Under the pieces are notes generated by a model. It had not been told where the DNA came from. It ran no database searches and worked only from the letters and a program-made list of their open reading frames with translations. This document shows positions 37,224 to 48,299 of a stretch of 64,000 bases of DNA, in pieces. The position numbers and the translations under genes are program-made. The stretch is taken from assembly GCA_002778195.1 (NCBI GenBank), contig PCDI01000005.1, forward strand, positions 2,729,093 through 2,793,092, given 5' to 3'. Origin of the DNA: Raffaelea ambrosiae. Its lineage: Eukaryota > Ascomycota > Sordariomycetes > Ophiostomatales > Ophiostomataceae. Each line of letters starts with the position of its first letter. The first letter of the stretch is position 1.

Positions 37224-39617
37224 GTTTGTCGGGCAGGATGGAAATGCGCGTCGTGCGGGACAGAAAATGTCGAGGAGTGTGGAGCAGCTGGTCCTTTGAC
37301 ATCGGCGCCGTAATGGAAAATCGCGAAAAATACATGGGAATGAGTCCCCTCTCCAGCACCGCCCCCCCAAAAAGAGTCAAGAAGAGAAGAAGAGAAATGG
37401 CCTCGGCTGAACACAAACGCCAGACCAAGCTGACAGATGGGGCCCTGTCTGAACGCACTGCCAATTAAGAGCTCTGGGAAGCTGGGAAAACCTGCCACGG
37501 TTTGGTGCGCCTGGTACGTGTGGAAAGTGGGGTACCTCCCTGTCAGCAGGCCGTAATAGAGAGAAGGGATGTTGGAATTAGACGCCTACAGAAGCGGGGA
37601 GCTTCAGCCCTGAAAATTAGTACCACCGTATATAGCTATTATTGGTGGGACGCGCGAGCTTCGACTTCGCTACTCGTACCATCGCTACTACTGTGTACTC
37701 GGATGTGAAAACCGGCCCTCCTTTGGCCGTTGTTCGAGCATCCCATTCAATACCCGAACTTCCTCCCTCTCTCGATATTAGACACGCACTATTAACAAGC
37801 CATCCATACTGTTAATGGGCGCACGGGATTGCAGGCTAGTTCTCTGCGAAAGGGACAAGAAATGCGCCTAGGCCTCGTGGTGGTGGGTGGGCGATGTATC
37901 TTATGGAGAGTACAGGAAAGGCTGTTGGTGTTGCCCCAAGACACGCATCAACAGCATATGAAATGGAAACAGAGGACCCAGACTGAGAGATGGTATTATG
38001 GATGCCCTTCGCCGATGGATGTCTAGTTGAGGTCCGCCTTGTTGCGCTACAGTTGTTCTGGGGGGTGACGGTTAGCTACGTCCGGAGAGAACACGGCTGA
38101 AGAGTCTGTTTCAGTGACTTATTTTCTTTTGCCGATCACTTTCCCAGAGCAACATAGTAGCATATGTGCCAAGACAAGTATGCCCTGTTTGGATCCAGTT
38201 ACCTGCAGGCGCCACATCCAGAGTGGAATCGTGCTGCTTCTTTACTACGCGCTGACCTTGTCCAGCAAGCTCGGAACAAACTTGTCTCTGGTCTGCTAGG
38301 TACTCGACAGTTCGCTGGGCTCGAGACAGAACAAGAAACCAAGCCATCGGCAGCGGTTTAGAATGTTGGCGTTCTATCTGGTATAGAACGGTGATCTAGA
38401 TTGAAGTACCACTAACTCGTCCCGAGATGCAGCCTTTCGATTATAGTGACCGCCTATGATCGCTTTGGACTCTTGTGCGTCACTAGTTGTTTGGCCGTAC
38501 AGCTTCGCGTGCTCCAGTAGCATTCCATGTGCTAGCATCAGAAGTGTTCAATTTGTCTCTACAGTTCTGCTTAGCTTTTCATCCAGAGTCTAGGAAGTGG
38601 CGAACTTCTGTTTGAAGATGTCACATAGATCAGAGTCTCGGGTGTGAGGCACTGGCAGGTGAAAGCTATTTACTAACTACTATCAGCGAAGAGTATCGAG
38701 CGCAGGGTATGTTTTTACTCTTGCATACTTGGGAAGGAAATCTCTGCATTTATTATCACGGATCAAAAAATCCCTGTCAGCAAACCAACACTGTGGCTTT
38801 GCAATTGACCGTCTGAGTAGTCTAAAACACAGCTTTTCCTGGCCAGATTTGATGCCTCGTCGTAGAGTACCATACTTTCAGGGCTGAGTCAAACGTAACA
38901 GAACCAAACATGAAAGCACGACGACACACAAAAAAAGACCACATTTTTGCTCGCCCTGTTGCCCATGTCGTGGCCAGAAGGGGGTAACCTTGTCACGTGA
39001 TGGTACACGTGCTTGACTGAAAGCCAGCTATGACGGAATGCCAGGGAAACGTGGGAACACGCTTAGCCTAGTCAGGAGCTTTGGGCTTCCAGCCAATCCT
39101 CCCGAATTATTAACTCGACCAGCAAGGCAACCGAGTAAAAAGGAAACCGGAGACCACCCAAGGACGCCACGGACGACGGCACACGACACCTGTAAACCGT
39201 GTTTGCGAATGCATCGGGACAAAGACGGGCATTTCTCCTAGATTCCTTTTTCTTTTTTTCTTATTCTCGCCTTCTCTGGGTTCTTTCTTTTTGTACTCCC
39301 CTTCTTTCTTTTTTCTTCTTCGTTCTCTCGTTCGAACTCGTTTTCTTTTTCTTTCTTCTTTCTTCGTCTGGCGACGTTTCTCCTTGTCCAGCCCTTCTTG
39401 GACTTCTTTGTCGTCTCCCACCGCCATCCAGTATTCTTTGATTCTCGACTCTACTTCTTCCTCCGGCTCCGACGGACCCTTCTCCCGCGCCAAGCAACGC
39501 GTGTTGGACCCTGAAAACGAGCTGAAAAGCACGCAGCCGATCCGGACCGACGTCCAACAAACATCCACATACTCTCGCAATCCGATACACGAAACAACAA
39601 ACACACAACCGCCAACC
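37224..39617. promoter_or_regulatory. 2.4 kb divergent promoter region between the F-box gene and ATG27
   Basis: No gene is seen in this stretch. Two CACGTG E-boxes lie 12 bases apart at 38,994-38,999 and 39,006-39,011, about 0.6 kb upstream of ATG27. The 370 bases before the ATG27 start are T/C-rich with a tail of CAAACA-type sequence ending ccaaccATGA, a normal fungal leader. Confidence 0.45.
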
Positions 39618-41014
39618 ATGAAGTGGAGCAGCTTCTCCTCGCCATCAGCATCTCTGCTGGTGTGGCTGGGCGTCGCTCTTGTCGCTGCCCAGCCCGCCGT
39701 CGCCATGCTCGATTGCGAACACATCCAGGTCGACGGCCATAAGTTCGACCTAGGCAAGCTCAAGGGGCCGCACTCCGTCGTCACTACGCAACACACGCCG
39801 CCCACCGACCAGAACTCCACGTACACGCTGAGCCTGTGCGGGCCGCTCAAGCGCAAGGGCAATGTGCCCAAGGGCGAGGAGTGCCCAAATGGAAGCTGGG
39901 GTAGGTCCTTTTTTTTTTCTTTGGTTTTCGTCCGCGCTTTGCCCGTTTTCTCTTCGTCCTCGTTTCTCTCCCCCTTCCCCGACCGCGCCCATGTCTTCCC
40001 CCCAGCTGCGTTCTTTGGTTTTCTCGCTGCGCTCGTCCCCCCCGCCCCGGTTCGTCTGCTAACACCCCTTCCTCCCCAGCTTGTGCTATAAAACGCTACC
40101 GCAACAGCCAAGGGCAAACCGACATCGGCCAGGTCATCCCCCTCGCCGGAAACCTCAAGGATCACGGCGGCGGCGACCTCGACCACACAGCCACTCGCCT
40201 CCGCTCCTCCGACTCCAACGCCGACGCCCAGAAGGAAGGCCTTCGCCTCGTCCTCCAGGGCGGCCGCTACCCGCTCGACGGCGCCAAGGCTGATCGCCGG
40301 AAGCAGCGCGTCATCGTCGAGCTGCTGTGCGACGCCGAGCGCGAAGGCACCGAGGGCGAGTGGGCCGTCGACGAGTACGAGGGCGGCCTGGTCGGGAAGC
40401 AGCCTGTGGGAAATGCGACGAATCTGCCGGAGAAAAGAGAGGAATCTGGCGACGGCGACAAGAAAGAGGGCGACGGCGGCGACGGTGACAACGATGCCCC
40501 CGGCGGCCCTGGCGAGAAGCAGCTGGTGCAGGACGGCGTGAGCCCTGCGCTCGTCTTTGAGAGCTACGACCCCAACGACGCCGACGGCGCGTACGGCACG
40601 CTGCGGCTGACGTGGCACACCAAGTACGCCTGTGAGGACGCGGCCGAGCCGAAGCGCGAGCACTGGGGGTTCTTTACCTGGTTTGTCATCTTGTATGTGC
40701 CTCCTTCCTGGGTTTTTGATGCCCTTTGGTGCTTTATGGTGCCCTTTGTGTGCCCCTTTATCTTCTTTTTCATCTCTCTCTCTCTCTCTCTCTCTTTTAT
40801 CTCGTGCTAACAATTTAGGGTCTTCCTTGCTACGGCATCGTACCTCATCTTCGGCTCGTGGCTCAACTACAACCGCTACGGGGCTCGCGGCTGGGACCTA
40901 CTGCCGCATGGCGACACGCTTAGGGACGTGCCGTACCTGCTCAAGGACTGGGTGCGCCGGTTGATCAACACGCTGCAAGGAAGCGGCAGCCGGGGCGGAT
41001 ACAGTGCGGTGTAA
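39618..41014 (+). CDS. ATG27: Autophagy-related protein 27
   Basis: Three exons (39,618-39,900, 40,080-40,692 and 40,819-41,014) give about 363 residues. Atg27 is a type I membrane protein of the Golgi/endosome/vacuole system that helps Atg9 vesicle traffic in autophagy. A signal peptide spans about residues 1-29. The luminal part has the family Cys pattern (LDCEHIQVDGHKFDLGKLKG, YTLSLCGPL, ECPNGSW, ACAIKRY, ELLCDAE, TKYACED). One transmembrane helix (FFTWFVILVFLATASYLIFG) is encoded across the second intron, followed by the conserved LNYNRYGARGWDLLPHGD. The last four residues are YSAV, the Tyr-based sorting signal known from yeast Atg27. An acidic Asp/Gly/Lys-rich insertion in the luminal domain makes it longer than the yeast protein. 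Confidence 0.92.
40773..40795 (+). repeat. (TC)n repeat inside ATG27 intron 2
   Basis: About eleven TC units form an extended pyrimidine tract 15-20 bases before the TAG acceptor and just before the GCTAAC branch site. It probably serves simply as the polypyrimidine part of the intron. Confidence 0.85.
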
Positions 41015-42360
41015 AGGAGGAGGGAAAGGTAACAAACATGCTAGAGGATGAATAATGAGAGGAGGTTACAGGATGGGAAGCAACATTATTTTCCGGCTGC
41101 AGTGTAACACATACTAAAACATAGGACCATGGAGAGAGAAGGACGAGCGGTGTCGTGTTGGAATATGCAGAGAGGCATCGGGACTGAAAGCATATTTCAA
41201 TGACCGGGCGGTCTTTGCAAAAAGGGCACGACTCGCAGAGAAAGTGATGCATCGGTTAGTGAACCTGGTTGTATATTTATATCTATTGCTTTTTTTTTCT
41301 TCGTCTTCTGTCACCCTGGAGTCATACATGTCTTGCTGGGAAGAGGCATTTTTTCTTTTTTTTACTCGTGCTTTTTTCCGTCACTTTGTCCCATTCTGCC
41401 TCCTACATTTTTATGGAAGTCGTTGCTTTTTATTTTTTATTTTTTTTTCAAAGTCATAATGCCCTCATTGTCCATCAGACTCATGGACGCACATAGATCG
41501 AAACTTTCATAGTATTGGCATGGAAAAGTAAACACGTTCCTTTTTGGTGGTATCTAAAGGCGAGCTATGAAATACACTTTATAAAAGAGAACCATTTCAA
41601 GTCCGTAATTGTTTGTAAGAAACATGCTATACCCCCATCACTCCCTTGTGAAGCGTGCCAGGTCAGATAACGGGGAAGAAGAAGACAAAAAAAAAGAAAC
41701 AAAGGGAAAATCATAATCAGTTAAAATAGGTGCGGCTCACGTCGCGTTCATACATATAATTCTATCCGGTCATGGTCTTCCCGTTCCCATTTTCCAGTCT
41801 CGCCAGTCCCCGTCTTTCCCCTTTGACAATAAAAACCAAAATAAAAAAGAATACAAAGGGGAAACAAAAACATGGACGTGATAATCGATATCCGTGCAAT
41901 GACGCCTAAAACAATGCAACAAGGGGGTATGATGGATGGTATAAAATGCGCCTCGACACGTATTTCCCCGTGTCCCAACCCATATCTCATCTTCCGCGCA
42001 ATCATTCAACATGACAAAAACAAACAAAAAGAAAACTCCGTAGAGAGGCAAAATATAAGACTAAACAGCAGCAGCGGACCAAGAGGGGAAAATAAGAAAG
42101 AAGAAAGAGGAAAACAAGCCCAACGCCGGCCGTATCTGCTTGCCAAAAACAACAAGGTGCCTACAATCTTTCCGTCCGATGCCCCTGGTAAAACATTTCG
42201 GTCTAATGTGACAATAAACAGAAAGTCGTAACAAATACGGTAGAAATTTGGAGTTGAAAGAAAGGGGCAAGAGAGAAAATGAACCCAGAAAACCTCGGGT
42301 TGAGACGATGATGGGGACAATGGAAAAAGGGTTCAAAGGGAATTGGTGTCCTCCAAAGTC
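41015..42360. other. 3' flanks of the convergent ATG27 and KCS1 genes
   Basis: This 1.35 kb holds the downstream regions of two convergent genes. It is A/T-rich with poly-T and poly-A runs, as expected for 3' untranslated regions. No gene is seen. Confidence 0.5.
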
Positions 42361-45300
42361 TCATTCGCTGACATCGCCTTCATCAGATGGCTCCTCCAGG
42401 TCGATGTCGCCCATATCGATATTGCGCAGCTGATATTCCAGGCCCATCTCAGTTCGCACATCGCGTTGGATCTGCTGCAGATACCTCTGCAGACTCCGCA
42501 GGCCTCGCAGGAAGCCGCGGTCCACATCACCGGGGTGCTGCGGCGGGCACGGCCGGTCCTTAGCCAGGTCGGACGCGGTCACGCTGTTGGCGAAGTCGGC
42601 CATTTTGAAATCAATCTCGCGCTTGTCCTTCCGTCGACGGCGCAGCATCGACTCCTCCTCAGTATCGGTGGCAAGATCTGTCGAGTAGTAGTCCTCCAGA
42701 GTTGATTCATTTCCGTCATGGCCATCGTGATTGGACTGATCGCCGTCGTAAAACACAAGGAGACTGGCAGCATAGAAGCGGTAGCCGTGCAGCTTCCGAA
42801 CGATAGTTTCGAGCTTGCTAAGCTTCTCTAGGAGCGTGGGAATGTGCCGCAGAATGCTGCCTGGATCCACGCCGTCATACAGGAAGCTCCGCAGCACGGC
42901 TTTGAATTCATTCCCGGCCTTGACGTCGCGGCCGTAGTACTTGTCATGGAAGGTGTACGACTGTGTACCCACGTTCCAGACCTGGATGCCGCAAATGCGA
43001 ACACCCAGCTTTTGCGACGTTGTTGCCGCGCACTTGCGTTGCTGCGATGCCACCTTCTTTGGCGTCGCTTCCACCCCGTATTGCCGTGTTCCCATCTTCA
43101 GATCCATCATGCACGGCCGCTTCATATTGGCGGTCAGATCCTCCAGCAGCAGAAAGAATTCCTGCCGGGACCCCTTCTGTGTCTGTGCCTCCTTGGGATT
43201 GAGAGGCCTAGGAATCTTTTCGACGTCGTACAGACCTGCCGGTGCCAGTGCCGCGTCCGACGCATAGGCCGAAACATTCTGCGCTCGAACGACCGCATCG
43301 TTGCCAGACAGACCGTAGGCAAACCCGTGGTTACGCGAAGCGTTCTTAATAGGAATGGCTGGCGTAGTGCTGCTGCGGCTGATCCCGCCATTAATGCGAT
43401 TCTGCGCGTGATGTTCCGCCAGGTAGTTGCTCGAGGGGTGGTCGAAACCAGGGCTGTGCAATGCGTCCGTCGTGAGAGAGAATGAGGATCGCGTTGTGCC
43501 CGTGTTCGGAGTGAGCGACTCTTCGCGGTCAGCCTTGTAGTCGGCTTCGTCTGCGCCTTCGTAGTATTTCAAGTTGCCTCTGGGATCGGACACATTCTTG
43601 GGGCGTCGCCGAAGGCCAGTGCCGGAGTACCGCCGTCGCCGCTGTGGCGGTCGAACCTGGTCCATAATCATCTGGGCTTCAGGCGCACTAGTGCCAGTCA
43701 CGCCGTCTTGATCATCACCGTCGTTCGCGATGGCATTTTCGGGGCTCAGAATCTCTGCCGTAACGTCGCTATGGGACGCCTTCAGTCGTGATCCAGTCGG
43801 GATCGGGAGTCGGTTGCCAGACTCGACACTGGATTGGGACCGCTCGCGCTCCAGAGCCAGACTGGACTCAGAATTGGATTGGCGCAGGATGTGATCCAAA
43901 GTCTTACGTGGAATAGCTCTACGGCTACCCTTCTGGTACTTCTGGACATCGGGCTGCGACATGATGGCGTCGGTAAACACCTCATTCCGCAGCTTTTTGT
44001 TCACGGTTGTCGCGCCCCAGCTGTTTGGACGCTCATCCAAAGGCGGCCGCTGCAGAATGCCATGGCTAACCGGCGTGGTGGAGACAGAGTTACTGCCATA
44101 GCCAAAGCCAGGTCCATGCTGCGGGCCAGCCGCTGCCTTGGCAGAGAAGCGATTGGAGAGAGTACCCGGGCCAAAAGATGGCTGCAGGAGATGTCTCGGG
44201 AGGATATGCTGGTTGTCGATGAAGGTGACGGTTGGCACCTGGGTCTGCTTGGACTGGAGCGACCGGCTCACTACGCGGGCTTCGGCCGACTCGTCCTGGT
44301 CTGCCTCGGCTTCGGCTGCCGCCTCTTCTTGTTCGGCGGCCTTGAGCGCAGCGCTGAGCTCGCTCTTCGCGCCCTGTGTGCGTTGATCAGCAGCCAGCTC
44401 GGTCAACTTCAAAGTGGACGCGCGACGAGGTCGCTTGTGGAAAGTCACGTTCAGCACGCCAATGTATCTACAAAGGAGAGCAGGCGGTCAGTCATGGCTT
44501 GGGTTCGAGCAGCACAAATACGGGGAGAGTCACAAAACAACAAACTCTGAACGCAAACAAAACAGGGAAACCTACCTAGGCAAAAAAGGCAGCAGATCTC
44601 TATGATATCTCTCAATCTTCTCATAGAACTCGTTCTCACGGTTTGTCAATTGCTTGCACACAGCCCGTCTTGAGAAGCGCCACAGGGTTGTGTGGCCGCC
44701 GACCTGGTGCTTATAGGGGATCAGCTCGATGGCATCAGGCTGTATGCGTTGAGTCTGTTGTGCTGGGATGGCAGGAGCCTCAATGCGCTCTGGCACGATA
44801 GGGGTTACGGCCCTGGATGAGAGCCGGAGGGACAACTCGGACCGAGTGCCATTCCTGCCAGCCTGGGTCGGGGTCTGTTCGTCCGTCTTCACGATGGGCT
44901 CTGGAGTTTTCGAACGGTCCTGGCTGTCGGAACCAGCCGCATCAGCAGCAACATGGGCGATCGCAGCGCCCAGAGACTTGCGGAAATCATAAAAGGTGCA
45001 CGTCTCCGCAAGAACTGCCCCCGCGCCCGACAGCTTTCCGTCCAGACGCAAAATAGCCAACAACCGCTCCTTCACAGTCGAGCCTGTCCTGCCGTCCTCC
45101 ATGCTAGAGAGGGTGTTCAGACACAGCAAACGCTGGACCTCAGGCTGCGACACCTTTGCAGCCAGTTGGTCCAGACGCTGCACGAACTGCTCGATCGCTT
45201 CTCCTTCGCCGCGCTTGAAACCTGAGACCTGTGTCAACACGTCGGCTTCGTACGAAGGGTTTCGGTCAGGGAACTGCAGCAAGAAGAGGGCCTTGAGGCC

Positions 45301-45543
45301 TGCCCAGTTCTGCTTCGCTGCCGCGTTGACCCTGGTGTCGTACCAGGTCCTGGCCTCGCCCTGGAGGCCGGCCTCGAAGAGGGCCATCTCGCGCTCGTGT
45401 CTCGCTGTGTCTGGCAAGCCATTGGCCTGCAGAATGACGCGGTTTTCGATTGTGCGAATGTACGCAGAACCTTGTTCGCCCGGGGCCCCGTGAAAGACTG
45501 GGAGGGGGTCAGCTCCGACGACGTTGCTGCCCACGTTGTCCAT
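42361..45543 (-). CDS. KCS1: Kcs1-type inositol polyphosphate (IP6) kinase with a Gag-like N-terminal domain
   Basis: Two exons on the minus strand (45,543-44,576 and 44,467-42,361), joined AG|GTAGGT...TAG|A, encode about 1,024 residues. The enzyme makes inositol pyrophosphates (IP7) from IP6. The kinase starts at about residue 278: KHQVGGHTTLWRFSRRAVCK, ENEFYEKIERYHRDLLPFLP, then YIGVLNVTF across the intron. A low-complexity insert of about 400 residues follows, as in other fungal Kcs1 proteins. Then come FFLLLEDLTANMKRPCMMDL with the PxxxDxKxG catalytic motif (about residue 775), RFYAASLLVFYDGD, and FKMADFANS (metal-binding Asp). Residues of about 15-195 instead resemble a retrotransposon Gag capsid and there is no ATG between them and the kinase (last Met at residue 148). 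The long N-terminal region I would expect in fungal Kcs1 is not seen. The true start may be further upstream (46,290). Confidence 0.82.
44944..45501 (-). mobile_element. Gag/capsid-like domain fused in frame to the IP6 kinase
   Basis: The translated segment follows the pattern of the Ty3/Gypsy-type retrotransposon Gag domain (Retrotrans_gag family): ALFEAGLQGEARTWYDT (the L-x-G-x-A-x-x-W-Y block), NWAGLKALFLLQFPD (the W-x-x-L-x-x-x-F block), GFKRGEGEAIEQFVQRLDQL (the Q/G-x-x-E-x-I/V-x-x-F/Y block), then a helical continuation. No stop or frameshift interrupts it. No zinc knuckle, protease, reverse transcriptase, integrase or LTR was recognised nearby, so it is an isolated capsid-like module, either a domesticated domain or a fragment of an insertion. 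The assignment is by pattern, not by search. Confidence 0.6.
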
Positions 45544-46290
45544 GGATGTAGGCAGCGGTTCAGGGGATCGAGGGAGAGAGGGGGAGGTTGCCAGGTCGAA
45601 GTCCAGCAGGTCTGTGGTGCTGGCAGAGACAATGCGAAGTCGCTGGATTCTCTCCGCCACTAGGACCTTTCTGCCGCCTTCTTCCACCAGGTGGGTGACT
45701 CTGAGCCCGCCACGGTCTGGTCCCCGGCGCTCATTGGCGAGGATAACAGTGGGTCTCAGCTGATGGAGGGGCATCCACCCAAACGATTGGTTTGGGCAGG
45801 GGCAGCCGACGGCAGGGTAGAATGCCACAGGTACAGTGTACAGTGATTGCACCGAACAGGGAGGTCTAGCTGCTGTAACCCACGGTTGCTTGCACGTAAT
45901 GATATAAAGCCCCCGGGGATTTGGCAGTGCAGCTATCTCCACAGTATAGGATGCAAGACCAAAGACAGTCACAGGCTCATTGATTGAGCTCCTGAGGTTA
46001 TTGACGGTGAGGGAACGCTTTTGTTGAATTTTCACTGATTTGTGGGCGCAAAACGTGTATGGTGCGGAAGAACGTAAGTCCGGGAGAACTGCGAAAACAA
46101 TGGCAACTTCCAGGCGAGATCGAGATTGCAGACAAGGCAATTCCAGGTTACTACCCAGTAATAGGAGGCCCCACCGGGGCGGCTGGCTATTATTGATATT
46201 ATTGCTCGTCTGGGAACCCACAACAAAGAGAGCTGCGGGGGATCGCACGCAGAATCTCTCTCGTCGCAAAACTGGCGGATGGGCATTCAT
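45544..46290 (-). other. In-frame upstream extension of the Gag-like/KCS1 reading frame
   Basis: The frame of the Gag-like domain stays open for another 249 codons up to an ATG at 46,290, with no stop. The translation just before Met 45,543 (LPRSPEPLPTS) looks like linker, while the rest has no recognised domain. It may be extra N-terminal protein (total about 1,273 residues), or the transcribed leader of the former retroelement that happens to be open. Confidence 0.35.
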
Positions 46291-48299
46291 GGATCAATCG
46301 AATTGGCCGGCGTACTCGGTAGTCTGAAGTCTGCCATGTGAAAGCCTCCATCTCCTGCGGCACCCGTGACTCCCTTTTAATGGCAAACCCTCATGCTATC
46401 ACGTGCTCTGTCTCTGGTTTCTAAGCTCGTCCTGCAGATGAGCTACATATCATCCGGGTGCCTGACCACCAATCATCCGGAAACGTGCTCCTGTCCATTG
46501 CCTGCGGTCCGCTGCGTTGGGCTGGGCCGTGGTCTGTGCATCCATCCCTTCACCCAGCACGATGTACCGTGTAAGTCTGTGACGTCTGACCGGGCACACT
46601 ACGTAATCTGCCAGAAACAAAGCTCTTCGAGTACATGCAACCTGCCGTCTTCCCGTTGCCCACTCGGCATGACTGCCCTTTACTGGTATAGGGTCTTCAA
46701 TTGAAGCCTCTGTCCAAGGCTGTTGCTGACTGGAGTGAAGTTGCAGTACTCCGGGCTGTCTCGGATCAGCAGAACGTATGGATGTGCCCATTCCTGGCAG
46801 GGGGTTTTCGACTGCACCTTCTTATTTCCACCATCCTTCCTGCGCAAATGCGACCCGATGCCTTAGCTTTGGTGCACGTAGCCACAGCTCCATATGTGTT
46901 TATCCTACAAGTTGAACCTTCCAATGTGCGGGAAAAAAGTTCAGAGCAGAAGGACTCGCGGCCCTATTACCGACTCCAGCCTCAACAAATCTACGCGCAA
47001 TCTACGCCATGCGTTGCTCTTTAGGTCTACCTAAATTGGAACCCAAGCAAAGAGCAAAAAAAAGAAAGAAAAAAAAGAAAAAGAACCAGTGTAGAAGACG
47101 ACATTGAAATATGCCCACTGGCACTGTAAATCACTTACCAGTGCTCTGATATCATTCGATTGGGGATGATGGCTAGAACCGGCGCAAGACAGGCCCATGT
47201 CGATGTTGGTTATCTCCTCCCCGGTGAGAAAATAAGGGGGAGAAGTGCCGGAAGTTCTGGGACAGTCAAGGCCCCAGGTACGAGCGGGCACGAACCATGT
47301 TGCGGTGTGCACCATCTGCCGGCACATACGAGGCACCCAGCCTATCATCGTTAAACGGGGACTGCGAAAGGTCCGGGACAAGGCAAGAATAATGAGGGCC
47401 TCGTATCATCTCACCATAAAATCAGTTCGTCAACCTATTTGTGTTTCACTGTTTTCCCCCTCCTTGGCCGTGCTCCCTGACCGCTCCTGGCTCATCGCTT
47501 ATTTTATTTTAATTTGCTGTGTCCAGGGGTTCCAAGCCACCCAAAGAGATGTCCAGCCGAGAACATGTGCAAAAGTTGTTGGGGAACAAGACTAAATCAT
47601 TATTGGAAATACGCAGGACTCCCACAAGAGCCTCACTTTTCAGTGACACCTGGCGCGGCTTCGGTGAAGGAATACCCGGCTGGTTCGTCCCTCTGGCAGT
47701 TGTGTCAAACTTTTTACAGGTGCTTTCTTTGTTTGCAACAAGGAGGCTGGCAAGTTTTAAAATGTATGTTAATAATAATCTTCTAGAGAGCTCCTCGTGT
47801 ACCAATTCGGCACGTGGCCATGGATAGATCGACACTTTACGGGCAACGGTTCTGTACCTGCCGATGCAGGTGAAAGCTCTTGGCCTAGTCGCAAACGGAT
47901 CGTCCATCTATACCAAGCTTGTCTCCCTAGCTCGTGCTTTGTTTACTTTTGTACGTTCTAATTCACCGGTGCCCGCTACTGGAACAATGAGCGACATTAT
48001 ACTATGAATTTTCAAGCTTCGCAGATGAAAAATAACAGGACAGGCCGCAACAAGATGTCCAGATGGTAGAAAATTATGGCGAAATAATCCGATAATTTGA
48101 CAATTTGAATTTAATAATTTCATGAGTATAAATGGGGATATGTATGCTAGTGAATAAATCTCAATCCTTGAATCCCATGCGCCTGGGTTTCTCCGAAACT
48201 CCATCATCTCCAACATCAAAAATATAACAATAATACAAGATGACCATGCTTGAGTTTGAGCAGGTATGAATTATCCACTGCCCACAAGCCAATCTTGGC
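46291..48299. other. Intergenic region upstream of KCS1
   Basis: No gene is supported. A CACGTG E-box lies at 46,400-46,405, just upstream of the long Gag-like/KCS1 frame. The segment near 47,900-48,300 is AT-rich and is the 3' flank of the next minus-strand gene. I looked for an alternative KCS1 first exon here and found none I could defend. Confidence 0.45.

Noticed and set aside
46291..48299. Search for a conventional KCS1 first exon upstream of the Gag-like domain
   Set aside because: No open segment with a plausible donor and Kcs1-like sequence was seen, although a short exon could still have been missed.
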